NCBI GenBank assembly: GCA_022414725.1
Contig: CM039465.1
Span: 45,880,424-45,944,423 of the forward strand
DNA length: 64,000 nucleotides
Source: Microglena sp. YARC
Lineage: Eukaryota > Chlorophyta > Chlorophyceae > Chlamydomonadales > Chlamydomonadaceae
Reading direction: 5' to 3'
Shown here: positions 31,206-42,100 of the stretch, piece after piece
Layout: every line of letters starts with the position of its first letter
Position numbering within the stretch: the stretch's first letter is position 1
Position numbers and translations under genes: made by a program
Notes under the pieces: generated by a model
Seen by the model: only the letters and a program-made list of their open reading frames with translations
Databases searched by the model: none
Told to the model about the DNA's origin: nothing

Positions 31206-31288
31206 ATTTCCTTCAAACTCTTAACCATTATAGTGGCTAGTGACTGCAAAAGCGCTTTCCGCGCAGTTGGGAGTCGTCCGATCTTAAA

Positions 31289-31338
31289 CCTCACCCTGCC
31301 CTGCCCTGCCCTGCCCTGCCCTGCCCTGCCCTGCCCTG
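31289..31338. repeat. CCTGC pentanucleotide microsatellite
   Basis: About nine tandem CCTGC units. Confidence 0.95.
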
Positions 31339-31357
31339 TCAAATCTGCGTCTGGGAC

Positions 31358-31900
31358 GTGAAATGTAACCTTTTGAACTATACTGATTGGAAGTTTGGAA
31401 CCCATCCATATTTCATCAGGTTTGAGTCTAGCAACAGTCCAGTCCTGTCCATCCAGTTGCCATCCAAGTCCTTGTGGAGTGGAATGAAGCTCTCCTATGG
31501 AAGTCGTTTCCGTTTGGCGGCAATGCTGCCCTTGCTTTTGGCATTGACTGCCACATCAGCCAGGCCATTGGAAAAGATAACATTGGGTACCGATAAGTCA
31601 TGCTGTGCAAATGAATGGTGCTGGTGTTGGGTAAGCTTCCGTTCCACAGCCTCGTATGTTATGTCAAGCAGCAGCTTGGGTAGTAGCCTTTCTGTAGTGT
31701 TGGAACACCGTTCACCAGACCAACCATGCATCAACCTGAATGTGCCCCTCCCCCCTTTTTCTGACCTTCCTGCTTTTACCACAAACACCTTTCACAAACC
31801 GAACTTGAACTTGGTGACTTGGCTCCAGCCAGCTGTCTCCAGCCAGCTGTCTTCAGTAGTGAAACAAATATTGTTCCCCGTGTGTGGGGTGATGATTTAA
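31358..31900 (+). CDS. hypothetical ORF with signal-peptide-like segment
   Basis: An in-frame ATG at about 31484 begins MKLSYGSRFRLAAMLPLLLA, followed by LTATSARP, which looks like a secretion signal with a basic start, a hydrophobic core and a possible Ala cleavage site. A Cys-rich stretch KSCCANEWCWCW follows, and a strong donor-like GTAAGC at 31631 leaves phase 0. I cannot find a matching in-phase acceptor, so this may be chance. The reverse strand is open across the same bases. Confidence 0.25.
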   Translation: MKCNLLNYTDWKFGTHPYFIRFESSNSPVLSIQLPSKSLWSGMKLSYGSRFRLAAMLPLLLALTATSARPLEKITLGTDKSCCANEWCWCWVSFRSTASYVMSSSSLGSSLSVVLEHRSPDQPCINLNVPLPPFSDLPAFTTNTFHKPNLNLVTWLQPAVSSQLSSVVKQILFPVCGVMI

Positions 31901-31955
31901 TTATACTTGTAGGATTAAATTACCACTGTAGCACAGCCTCAGGGCCCCCGTCAGC

Positions 31956-32075
31956 AAAACCCTAAACCCTAAACGATTGTTTGATGTTCAGTTCATCAAT
32001 GCTTCTTCTTTTTAGCGCTTCCTGTCACGATTGGGCATATCCCTTCAGCCTATCTGGCCTACCCCTAGACTGTAG
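31956..32075 (+). repeat. dispersed repeat with telomere-like start
   Basis: AAACCCTAAACCCTAAACG (31957-31975) is followed by a segment (TTCAGTTCATCA, then CAGCCTATCTGGCCTACCCC) that matches 36775-36885 in reverse orientation and, more weakly, 14910-14990. The two CCCTAAA units resemble plant-type telomere repeat, but two units can occur by chance. Confidence 0.5.
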
Positions 32076-32159
32076 CATACACGCTCACACATTATTCATA
32101 AACCTGAACACACATGAGCTCCAACAGCTGAATCAACCTGGCTGTGCCTCTCACCCCAT

Positions 32160-32327
32160 TTCCACCCTCTCCCCCATATTGTAGAGCTCATGGCTGATGT
32201 AACCTAAGAAGGCGTCCGCACCCCTTCCCACCCCATTCCCAGCCCATCCCACCCCATTTCCAACCCCTCCTTACCCCATTTCCACCCTCCCCACCTATAT
32301 ATTGCAGACCTCGTGGCCGATGCCACC
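32160..32327 (+). repeat. duplicated 5' flank of the two-exon gene
   Basis: CCCATTTCCACCCTC then ATATTGTAGAGCTCATGGCTG near 32172 parallels CCCATTTCCACCCTC then ATATTGCAGACCTCGTGGCC near 32300. The upstream copy retains ATGGCTGAT where the downstream one has GTGGCCGAT, so the ancestral start may have been five codons before the ATG used here. Confidence 0.6.
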
Positions 32328-33664
32328 ATGGGAGGCGCTGGCAGAAAGCTGACGAAGAAAGGTGATGCTTCTGCAGCCATGGTGGCGGCGATCAACCCCA
32401 TCCTGTCTGCTTCCCAGAGTGTCCAGAAGCAGGCTCAGGAGCTGAGCTCCAAGATCGACATCATTATTAACGATGCTCTCGCCCTGAGTGAGACAGCTAT
32501 CGTGGACGGCAACGCAAACCACGCAGCCTCCGTCGAACACATCATCGATGCTATGGAGGCCCAGAACCAGAACGATTTCTATCAGTATTCCTCGGAGGCG
32601 AAGGACAGCAGCGTAGATCTTGCCCTGACTGCCATTCAGCTTCCTAAAACTATGGTTACTTCCACTCAATTGGTTAGTGACCAGATCAGTGACATCAGTG
32701 GCGCCCTCCACGCTCTCTCATTGCGGATCAACAAGGTGGAGAGAGATCTGAACAGATTTAAGAAGCTGTACCCAGGTTGGACCTTAGACCCAACCTGCAC
32801 CGTGGCTGTGTTGACCATTACTTTGAACATCCAGACAGCCAATTCTGTACCGGCTAAGGGTGCGTCTGCGGCCTCTACTGTGGAAGCTGGGTTTCAAGCT
32901 GATATCAAGAAGTTGCAGGATCTGAGTGATGCTTTGAACAAGGACATTGTAACGATGCTGTGGTGGTGGTGGTGGACAAGTGGTGAGTTCAGGGCTCTGG
33001 TCTGGAAGTGATGAGTTCAGGCCTCTAGTTTGGGTTTAGGGATTTACCGTAACGAGGACATACGTTAGATACTGGTTTCTGGGTTTAGTTGCAGGAGCTT
33101 ACGCATTGGACAGGGATATCAGAGTGAAGTGGTGAAGTGGTGAGTCCAGAGCTCTGATTGGGTTTAGATTGGAGTGCAGCTGCATCCAAACTGAGCCCCG
33201 TTACACATATTCACTCACATACATTCACATACACACATTCACATGCACGCGGAGCTGGGCCTGGAGTCCTTGCTTGCTTTTTCATATAAACATTTGCAGC
33301 CTAGGGTACTACTTTTTGTCAAATTGGTCAGCGCTTAAAGCGCACAACCGTCAAATTGGTCAGCGCTTTCTAGTGCAAAAAGCGCAAAAACTGCGCGCTG
33401 CGTCCACAGTGAGCTGAAAAACTGTGCGAAACGCGCAGTGGGGCTCAAAAAGCGTGTGCGTAAATGCGATGCTGTTTTGTAGTACCCTGTTGCAGCCTCA
33501 ACATTTCTAAACCTGGTTTGTAATTTTTGTTTGTCTTCTCTGCAGGTGGATCGAGCAGGTTCGATTCTAGCACTTTGGTCGCCAAGTGGGTTCCCCTGCC
33601 TACGGGTGATGGGTTGGGCGCTTGGACCTGGAACAGTTTCAACCCCTACACGTGGGCGGGATAA
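32328..33664 (+). CDS. two-exon gene of unknown function, 257 aa
   Basis: Exon 1 is 32328-32982, intron 32983-33545, exon 2 33546-33664. The start GCCACCATGG is an ideal eukaryotic context. Exon 1 encodes an Ala/Ser/Lys-rich helical protein (for example SASQSVQKQAQELSSKIDI and ALHALSLRINKVERDLNRF) ending in a Trp run from a TGG repeat. The donor GTGAGT leaves phase 1; the acceptor TTTGTCTTCTCTGCAG is strong, and exon 2 then reads GSSRFDSSTLVAKWVPLPTG to a TAA at 33662-33664. No family is recognised; coiled-coil character suggests a structural or adaptor role. The intron contains a MITE (33303-33489). An acceptor-like TTGCAG at 32302-32307 with an open frame through GTG at 32313 leaves room for an upstream exon. 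Confidence 0.6.
33303..33489. mobile_element. MITE, AGGGTAC family, copy 2, intronic
   Basis: The ends AGGGTACTAC (33303-33312) and GTAGTACCCT (33479-33488) are perfect 10-bp inverted repeats. The flanks are a perfect 9-bp duplication TTGCAGCCT at 33294-33302 and 33490-33498. The interior shares the AGCGC/GCGCAAAAA composition of copy 1 (6819-7013). It lies in the intron of the two-exon gene, 57 bp before the acceptor. Confidence 0.85.
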
Positions 33665-33959
33665 TGGGGAGAACCCCTACACCTGTTTGTAACCAAGTTG
33701 TGATAACAGCTGAGGATAATGGGGGTAACCCCTATTTTTGTTTGTTTACAACAAGCAAGAAAGATTTCGCCTCAAAGAGTAGGAGGAGGGACGGCTGAGA
33801 ATCCATGGGAGGTAACAACCCTGTCCAATCTGGGTTGCTGCGTATTCCCGTAATACGCAAAATCAGGGAGAAGTGGTATGAAAGGGTCCTATCTCCCTCA
33901 AATTGCATGGGGATTGGTACAGCTGAAACTTGAGAGTTGTAGAAAAATGTACACCACTT
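33665..33959. other. no gene; presumed 3' flank of the two-exon gene
   Basis: Short direct repeats of GATAATGGGG with AACCCCTA. No ORF. Confidence 0.4.
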
Positions 33960-33983
33960 TATATATATATATATATATATACA

Positions 33984-34042
<59 letters not shown>

Positions 34043-34074
34043 TATATTATATAGTAGTATATATATATTATATA

Positions 34075-34106
<32 letters not shown>
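33960..34106. repeat. AT microsatellite and poly-T
   Basis: A long (TA)n tract ending in a T-run, immediately before the LINE-B fragment. Confidence 0.95.
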
Positions 34107-34782
34107 AATCTTTTGATTCCAACACTGGCTGGGTTCATGACTTACGTTGTGCCCTCCACAAGCTAGGATCCAGTAAAAACCTCAACATTTTGGAGGCTGT
34201 CGATGTTGAAGGTATTATGTCTGAAGTTTTAGAGTCATGGAGGTTTAAGTACCCAAGTGACACCAATGCAGTCAGAGACATCCCTGATGAGATAAGGGTT
34301 GGCTTTAAACGCCTCCGATACCAGAAATGGTTCGCAGCCAACAGTAATGATGAGAATGGCTTGATTCCCTTTACATCCGCCTTACATAAGCAGGATCAGA
34401 TTCGTTCTATAGCACAGTTTAGAATGGGTTCCCATCGGCTGAACACAGAAAGAATGAGGGTGGTGGATAAAGCACACATCCCTCGTTCAATGAGACACTG
34501 TCAAATGTGTGGGTTCCAAAAACCTGAGGATGAAATGCATATGTTTGAGTGCCCTTTTTATAATGATATTCGCCTCCGCTACCAGAAGCTGTTTACAGAT
34601 ATTTATAGGCATGTCCATGAGGATACCGACTTAACCGTATGGAATGTGGAATTCTGAGATTCCACATTCAGAACCTTCATGAATGGAAATGGCACCAAGA
34701 CGTTTTGGAGCAACCTAGCTGACTATTTTTCTACTTGTAGAAGAGCAAGACAGGAAGCCCTGGACTGCTTAGTGGCACCGTA
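34107..34782 (+). pseudogene. LINE-B polyprotein C-terminus
   Basis: The open frame includes HDLRCALHKLGSSKNLNILE upstream of the first apparent start. It then has FRMGSHRLNTERMRV and the Cys/His knuckle CQMCGFQKPEDEMHMFEC, followed by PFYNDIRLRYQKLF, a standard LINE C-terminal pattern. A TGA at 34655-34657 interrupts it, but the same frame continues with TFMNGNGTKTFWSNLADYF and STCRRARQEALDCLVAP to TAA at 34780-34782. The TGA is thus a nonsense mutation (CGA to TGA would fit). Confidence 0.85.
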
Positions 34783-35060
34783 ATTTATTATCCCTTTTTT
34801 CTTCTTGTGACTTCTCATTTGTTAGCTTCTTACCTCCGCCACTGTAAGTGGTTGAGATCTGGGTCCTGCTCTAGGGGGTTTAATACCTACGCCACCAAAA
34901 CGGTGGTTGGGAGTTTGGTTTGTTTGTCCTCGACACACCCCTGATGTAATGGGGTTTTTTGCTTTGTGGGTGCTTTTTCTTTTTGTTAAAAGCACAGAGT
35001 CTCATAGTCTCATACACCCTCGCGGTGTCAAGTAGACTTAAACATGAAATGTAATGTAAC
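34107..35060 (+). mobile_element. LINE retrotransposon, family B, 5'-truncated fragment
   Basis: It carries the C-terminal part of a LINE polyprotein and its 3' untranslated tail, ending AAATGTAATGTAAC. The tail recurs on the reverse strand at 24753-24873 and about 37705-37820, always next to a GTTACAT/CATTACATT-type end. The reverse transcriptase core is absent; the fragment begins at a poly-T/AT tract. Confidence 0.8.
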
Positions 35061-35524
35061 ACTCCTGAGTACCGGTATGTACAGAAGACAAGCACGTAAG
35101 TTTAGACGGTTGCTTCCATGCAGCTGTGGACTGTGGAGCACCCTCGCTCCTCCCCCCCTCCACCAAACTAGCTACGCGGCAGATCTAGAGGTGAAAGGCA
35201 AAGCTAGCAATGGATGAAACTGTTGGTGTAGAGACCTGGACACGGCTGCTTTCGGTCTGAGGTAAAACCTTGTCTCACTCCCTGTTTTCCGTGGTTACGC
35301 AAATGCCCGGCCAGGTTATCTGCCCTGGGCCGCTGGCGGACACCATCCGCCAGCTAGGTCCGTTATATAGTAGCAGGCCCCCGTGCCGCCATCTCTAGTT
35401 GCTACTAATGCAGGCTAGTCCTTCCTGCTTCTATCTCAACACTGTGTAACAACTGTGTCATTACCTACCGTAGTACCGTGTCTCTGTCCCATCGTCTCTA
35501 CGAGAAGCAAGGAAAACTAAAATA
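35061..35524. other. no feature recognised
   Basis: Unique-looking sequence. A small direct repeat TCATAGTCTCATA belongs to the LINE-B tail before it. No defensible ORF. Confidence 0.5.
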
Positions 35525-36066
35525 TGAAGCTAGGGAAACCTGGGACCACGTCTCCTATTCACCACCTGTAGCTAGGGAATATGTAGCTAGGGAAACCTGG
35601 GACCACGTCTCCTATTCACCACCTGTAGCTTGGGAAAATGTAGCTAGGGAAACCTGGTACCATGTATCTTATAGATCCACGTCTCCAATTCACCACCTGT
35701 AGCTAGGGAAACCTGGAACCACGTCTCCTATTATACTTGGGTGTGTGTGACCCAGGTCCTTCCGAGGACATGTTTAGGAAGCTGGGGCGCAGGTGGAGGA
35801 ACATGTTGCGCAGGAAAAATAGTCACACATGCTGACCTGCACCACACGGTATGGTACTGCTTTTATGGTGCTGTATGTTTAGTCACACTTGCTGACCTGC
35901 ACCGCATGTTATGGCACTGCTTTTATGGTGCTGTATGTTGTTACACATGCTGATCTGCACCACACGTTATGGTACTGCTTTTATGGTGCTGTATGTTGTC
36001 ACACATGCTGACCTGCACCACACGTGATGGTACTGGGCAGTTGCTTTTTATGGTGCTGTATGTTTA
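35525..36066. repeat. two minisatellites, about 51-63 bp and about 60 bp
   Basis: TAGCTAGGGAAACCTGGGAC with CACGTCTCCTATTCACCACC recurs near 35534, 35597, 35648 and 35707. From about 35820, a unit with ACACATGCTGACCTGCACCA and TTTTATGGTGCTGTATG recurs four times to 36066. Confidence 0.85.
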
Positions 36067-36239
36067 AGCATGTCCCTTTAGCCTAACTTGCTACCCCAGG
36101 ACTGTCATGAATGTAACAACGTACACGGTCTAGCCGTTCGTTGTAGCTGAGTGTATAACGCTTCACTTGTCTACTTACTTGATGGGCAATGCAGAGTTGG
36201 AAGGGTTTTTTGTTTTGGGGGAGGGAAAGGAATCCGCTG

Positions 36240-36480
36240 TGATGACAAGCTGCCTCTGTATAGCAATGATTGCATGAAGAGATTGGACAAGTATATTTGT
36301 ATAATAAAAAATGTAAGTCTGACATTACTACCTCTGTGTATCAGTGGTTGCATGAAGAGATTGGATCAAGCGAGGGATTATCTTGGGATGGTCATGTTTG
36401 CCGGAGAGCGAGGGATTATCTTGTGATGATCATGTTTGCCGGGGAGCGAGGGATTATCTTGTGATGATCATGTTTGCCGG
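36240..36480. repeat. short tandem duplications
   Basis: TTGCATGAAGAGATTGGA occurs twice (about 36268 and 36348). GAGCGAGGGATTATCTTGTG with ATGATCATGTTTGCCGG follows about three times with a period near 38-41 bp. Confidence 0.8.
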
Positions 36481-37524
36481 CGAAGACGGCGAGCAGCCTT
36501 CAAGGCTGGAGCCATGTAACCAAGCTCAAGCTCAAGTTCTACTCCTCCAGTCGTCTCTCAAGTCTCAGCCACCAGCCACGATGGGGTTGGGGGCACTCGA
36601 TATTCCAGCGTGGCACAGCGTGGCACCAAGATAAAGTTCACACTCCGGTATCACTGGCATATTACGCGACGAGGCAGGGCGCAGTGAAAAGCACTCGGTG
36701 GCTTGGTGCTATACTATTTACCTGGTAGGTAAATCGCTGGGTAAATCTGTTGTATGTATGTATGTTACCGTGCCGGTAATATAGCCCAGGGGTGGGCCAA
36801 ATAGGCTACAGGGGCCTGCCCAAACGTGATAGGAAGGGCTTACAAATAAAAAACACTGATGAACTGAACCCCAAACGATCGTTGTACCGACGGGGACCCT
36901 GAGTTCGTGGGTAAATCGGTTGCTTCGCAGGGATGTTTGTTTCAAATCTGAAAACGGTTTTCTTCTACCATCACGGTTCTAAGCCTCCACCAGGGACAGC
37001 GTTTGAGAGCTTTTTATAGTTGGTCGGCCTCCTATGGGGGACAGACGTATGTAGTATTTATGCGAAATCGTCACATCGTGACATCTTCAAATCTTCACAT
37101 TTCCCAAGAATTCCGGTCAAACTTGCCGGTTAATCAGACTGGCCTGAAATCCAAGCGACTCGTGTTCGATTCCCGTCGGGGGCGGATTACCTCTGAGGGC
37201 ATTTTTTCGCGTACGTATCTCAGGGTTGCTGAAATGCTGACTGTGGAAGCGGCGTTTTCATTTGTCGTTTCCCTACTGTCCTGTGGACGCAATCAAGGGA
37301 CTTGGAGCATGTCTGCGATTTCCCCTTGAAAAATTCGTTTCCTCGTGCCTCTCGTAGCTCATTGCATCAGCGCATTGTGCTTGACAGTTGACAAGGAAAT
37401 CTGCTCTTTCGCACTAGTTCCTGCTGGTTGCGCAGTATCAACTGTAGCCTCGGGAGTTGCTGTACCTGCCTCTATGGAACTTCGGCAAGTCAGTGAGCTA
37501 ATAAGATCATTAGCCTTACAGGCC
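36481..37524. other. repeat fragments, no gene
   Basis: The segment 36775-36885 is the reverse-orientation partner of repeat 31965-32075. The segment 36931-37020 is a family-G MITE fragment beginning CAGGGATGTTTGTTTC. ORFs at 37003-37329 and 37345-37539 have no recognisable domain. Confidence 0.5.
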
Positions 37525-37535
37525 ACCAAGTTGAA

Positions 37536-37619
37536 ATGAAATTGAAATTGAATTTGTTACATCCGAGTAATGTACTACTGTGCCACTCTCAGGACGTGAA
37601 ATTAAGGACACCACTGCGT
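37536..37619 (-). mobile_element. LINE-A 3' tail, 84-bp insertion
   Basis: The reverse complement of the last part of the LINE-A tail, including its AATTTC-type end. Perfect 11-bp flanking duplication ACCAAGTTGAA at 37525-37535 and 37620-37630. Confidence 0.9.
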
Positions 37620-37674
37620 ACCAAGTTGAATAATAATGCCATGCCATGCCATGCCATGCTATATTGATTCTTGA

Positions 37675-37840
37675 CCCCCCCCCCCCCCCCCCCCCCCCCC
37701 AATTACATTACATTACATGTTAAAGTCTACTTGACACCGCGAGGGTGTATGAGACTCTGTGCTTTAAACAAAAAGAAAAAGCACCCACAAAGCAAAAATC
37801 CCCATATCCCCATATCAAAAAAGCCCATATAAAAAAACCC
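37675..37840 (-). mobile_element. poly-C run and LINE-B 3' tail fragment
   Basis: A poly-C run (37675-37700) is followed by AATTACATTACATTACATG and a reverse-strand LINE-B tail (TTAAAGTCTACTTGACACCG to AAAGCACCCACAAAGC). It matches 34950-35060 inverted. Confidence 0.75.
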
Positions 37841-38475
37841 CAATATTAAATTGTACGGATAAGTAAGCAACTGATTGTGCATCTATGACCAAGGAGGCTA
37901 CCACTGCTGCTTGACGAGCATTACACCACCACCGGGGCCGACCTCCAGGGACCCGCCAGGGCACCCTACTATTTTTAGGGCCATTCAGGGTCAAAACCTT
38001 TTTGATAGTGGCAAGTGGGCAAAAACGGGGCCCAAAGTAGTGATCCCTAAACATACCTTGGCGTAGTCACACATCCCTGTTGCTTCGTGTACTTTGCAGT
38101 TGGCACTTGGCGTAGTCACACATCCCTGTTGCTTTGTGTACTTTGCAGTTGGCACTTGGCGCAGTCACACATCCCTGTTGCTTCGTGTACTTTGCAGTTG
38201 GCACTTGGCGACCGCACCTGCGGGTTACTACTGTTGGTGGGACTGAGGGCCGTGAGCAGTCTTTTTTTCAAATCTGAAAGTTGGTTTTTCTAGCTCTACG
38301 GTATTAGGCCTCCTCCAGAGACAGCGTTATAGTGTTTTATAGCCTGTACAGCTTTTAAAGCTTTTAGGGCCATTTAGAGCAAACAATTTTCTTTTTTCTA
38401 CATTTGTGTAGCGATAATTTCGCTAAAACGGGGTAAAACTAGCGATCCCTGTATATAGCGGGAATAAAACGAGAC
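37841..38475 (+). repeat. 49-bp minisatellite between family-G MITE fragments
   Basis: Three 49-bp units beginning CTTGGCGTAGTCACACATCC lie at 38057-38203. On both sides are family-G MITE pieces (about 37965-38055 and 38264-38470, with TAGCGATAATTTCGCTAAAA). No gene. Confidence 0.75.
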
Positions 38476-39051
38476 GAGGCAGGAGACCGAGCAACCGACT
38501 TCCGATGATGCGGCGAGCAGGAAATTACAGAGAAGGAATGAGTATATTTATACTCATCAGTATGAACTGAAAGATATGAAATACGTAAGCATGACTGAAA
38601 GAAACTCTATGACAACTCAACTCCAGCACACAATCAGAGGTCTTAGTGAAGGACGCGGGGAGGTGAGTCATTCGACAGACTACGGAACAGTGTGCTCCAA
38701 CAGCTACCAGGCTACCACCCCCTTGCTACCAGGCGGGGGTGCCTGGAAGATGGGGCGCCGGGGGCGCCGCGGGGGGGCGCCGGCCGGCGCGCCGGTCAAA
38801 TGCCCCTGGAAACTGGGAAACCATTTCCTTTCAGATCATTCCTCCTACCCCTCCTATCCCCACCTCTCACGACACGGACCGACTCCTTACACACTTCTGT
38901 TTGCTGCCTTTTTCCGTTCCCGCTTCCAGCTACTCTCAACGGGTCTGATCGGCTCCGCGGGCAGCCTGCCGCGACTTCCCCCACTCGGGCCCCGAAAAGC
39001 TTGGCCGCGTCCCCACTCCCCAGGTCGACCCCCCAGCGTGGACCCCTAGAA
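38476..39051 (+). other. upstream region of kinase gene with GC-rich block
   Basis: The segment 38745-38800 is nearly pure G and C with overlapping GGCGCC and CCGGCGCG palindromes. This could be a CpG-rich promoter element or 5' untranslated region; no TATA box or other defined promoter is seen. Open frames crossing it are in frame with the kinase ATG for a short distance, but a stop (TAG at 39047-39049) in another frame and the family alignment favour the ATG at 39052. Confidence 0.35.
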
Positions 39052-39111
39052 ATGGATGGCTACATTCAAGAAGAGCAGATCGGCAAGGGGAGCTATGGGA
39101 AGGTGTTCAAG
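39052..39111 (+). CDS. kinase exon 1 (residues 1-20)
   Basis: Encodes the N-terminus and glycine-rich loop, [20 protein letters not shown]. The donor GTGAGA follows at 39112, phase 0. A 35-base poly-C run (39121-39155) starts nine bases into the intron. Confidence 0.88.
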
Positions 39112-39120
39112 GTGAGACCG

Positions 39121-39158
<38 letters not shown>

Positions 39159-42100
39159 ATACCTACCCACCACCACCCACACCACCACCACTACCGGTAT
39201 GGTACCACTACCCAACCACCCACTCACCCACATCCACACATCACCCCCAACCTCCCATGCCCAACCCTCCTTCAGGGGTGGGAACCCACGCAGTGAAACA
39301 GCCCTCCCCTCCTCCTCCTCTCCCCCCCCCCCCCCCCCGCCACCCAGCCCCCCCGCCCCCCCCCCCACCACCACACCACCACCACCACCAAACCACCAAA
39401 CCAGCCCCCCCACCCCTTCCCCCACCCCACACCCTCACCCCACCCTTACCCCCACCCTTCCAGGTGAAGAGCAAATTCGACCACGAGGTCCTTGTGATGA
39501 AGAAGATAGCCATGGAAGGGACTCCAGCAGCAGACACAGAGGCATCTGTAAGGGAGGCCAACTTGCTCGCACTGCTCCGCCACCCGCACATTGTCCCCTA
39601 TCGCGAGTTCTTCACGCACCCTGATGGGGATATGTGTCTAGTGATGGCTCACTGTGAGGGGGGGGACCTGCACAAGCACATCAAACGACTCACGTGAGTA
39701 GTCTTGTAGCCACACATCAAGTACACAACTAACACCTGCCCACACATCTACCTACACAGCAGTCATACTCCCCCACCCACTCCCCCCCACACTCTTCCAC
39801 ACTCACACTTCCCCCACCGACTCCCACACCCACTCTTCCACTCCCCACTCCCCCACACACAATCCCCCCCCCCCACACACACCAACCCCCCCCCCCCCCA
39901 CACACACACACACTCACCCATCCACTACCACACTCACACTCACACTACCATCAAGTACAAAACTGACACCTACTCACACATCTACCTGCACATCAAACGA
40001 CTCACGTGAGTAGTCATACTCCCCCCCACACCCACTCCCACAAACACTCTTCCACACACACACTCTTCCACACACACACACTCTTCCATACACACCCCTC
40101 CCCCCTCCCCCCTCCTCCCCCCCAACACACACCCTAACTCCCCCAAACACACACACTCCCCCCACCCCACCCCAACCCACCACCACCACCACCGTACACA
40201 CTACCACACTCACACTCCCATGAAGTACACTACTGACACCTACTCACACACCTACCTACGCATCACACAACTCACGTGAGTAGTTACCTACGTGGGTATA
40301 CCCACACATCAAGTAAAGTACTTACACCTACTCACACATTTACCTAAACATCAAACGACTCAAGTGAGAAGTCATCCACACACACTCCCCACACACTCTC
40401 CCCCCCACACTCTTCCACACCATGCAACAACGTTCGTGACCATGTGTCTTATCCTCACAATATGCACCACTTGTAGGCGAGCAGAAGAATCGGTGGAAGA
40501 AGAGTTATCAAGGGAGTGGCTCAAGCACTCAACAATGTTCGTGACCATGTGTCTTATCCTCACAATATGCACCACTTGCAGACGGGCAGAAGAATCGGTG
40601 GAAGAAGAGATAGCATGGGAGTGGCTTGTACAGCTTCTACTGGCGCTGTCGTACTGCCACTCCAAGAAGATCCTTCACCGTGATGTGAAGACGCAGAACA
40701 TTTTCATTTCAGAGGGCAAGGTTCTGCTTGGAGACTTTGGATTGGCAAAGCAATTGCAACGCACACTAGAGATGGCGCGGACACCAATTGGCACCCCCTA
40801 CTACATGTGAGTGACTTGCCAATCTCAAACTTAATCACTATTCCATTCTTAAATTCCTCCCATCCTAGAGCTGATGCGCACACCAATCAGCACACACTAC
40901 TACATGTGAGTGGCTTGCCAATCTCAAACTTAATCACTATTCCATTCTTAAATTCCTCCCATCCTAGAGCTGATGCGCACACCAATCAGCACACACTACT
41001 ACATGTGAGTGACTTGTCAATTTCAAACTTAAAGTCAAACGCGAACTATATGTGAGCGCCACCCGTCCCAGAGATGGCACGCACACCAATCGGCACCCCT
41101 ACTACATGTGAGTGACTCGTAAAACTTTAACTTTACGCGAATGATATCTAAGTGACCATCAAAATTCGGAATCAAAATTTGGAATCAAAATTAAACTATG
41201 TTAGTGCTATGCACCCTAAAGATGGCACGCACATCAATCGGCACCCCCTGCTATGTGTGAGTCTTTTGCCATTCTGAAAGTTCAATTTTATGCAAGTGCC
41301 ACGCACACTAGTGATGACACGAATACCAATTGTCATTCCATACTACACGTGAGTGACTTTCGAAACTCAAACATGAACTCTATGCAAGGGCCATGCACAC
41401 TAGAGATGTCACGCACACCAAGCAGCACCCCATACTACATGTGAGTGACTCGTAAAACTTAAACTAGACGTGAATGACATCTAAGTGACCATCAAAATTT
41501 GGAATCAAAATCAAACCATGTTAGTGCTATGCACCCTAAAGATGGCACACACACCAATCGTCATTACCTCCTATATGGGAATGACTAGCACAAAACAAAG
41601 TTGAACTATATGCAAGTGACACAAACACTAGAGATGGCACACACACCAATCGTCGTTACCTACTACATGGGAATGACTAGCAAAAAACAAAATATAACTA
41701 AATGCAAGTGACACAAACACTAGAGATGGCAAAAACACCAATCGTCATTCCATACTACACGTGAGTGACTTTCGAAACTCAAACATCAACTATATGCAAG
41801 GGCCACGCACACTAGTGATGGCACAAACACCAATCGGCACACCCAACTACATGGGCGTGACTTGCCAATCTCAAACTTGAACTATTGAAATTGAAATTGA
41901 AATTGTTACATCCGTGTAATACCATTACTCACAGGACGTGAAGTTAAGGACACCATAGCGTAAGCCGGAGCTAGCCATAGTCACCATAACCTTGAACTCT
42001 ATAATATGAATCCCACACACACTTGAGATTGAGTGCACACCAATCGGCACCTCATCCTACATGTGAGTGACTGAATAAACTCAAATTTGAACTATATGCA

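Noticed and set aside
31957..31975. Interstitial telomere array
   Set aside because: Only two CCCTAAA units, too few to claim; noted as part of a dispersed repeat.
37116..37190. tRNA-like segment with GTGTTCGATTCCCG
   Set aside because: Only a B-box-like match; T-stem and anticodon stem do not form, and no SINE body follows.
38576..39049. Separate gene upstream of the kinase
   Set aside because: Overlapping open frames in all three phases across a GC-rich block, no family motif, and directly before the kinase start.
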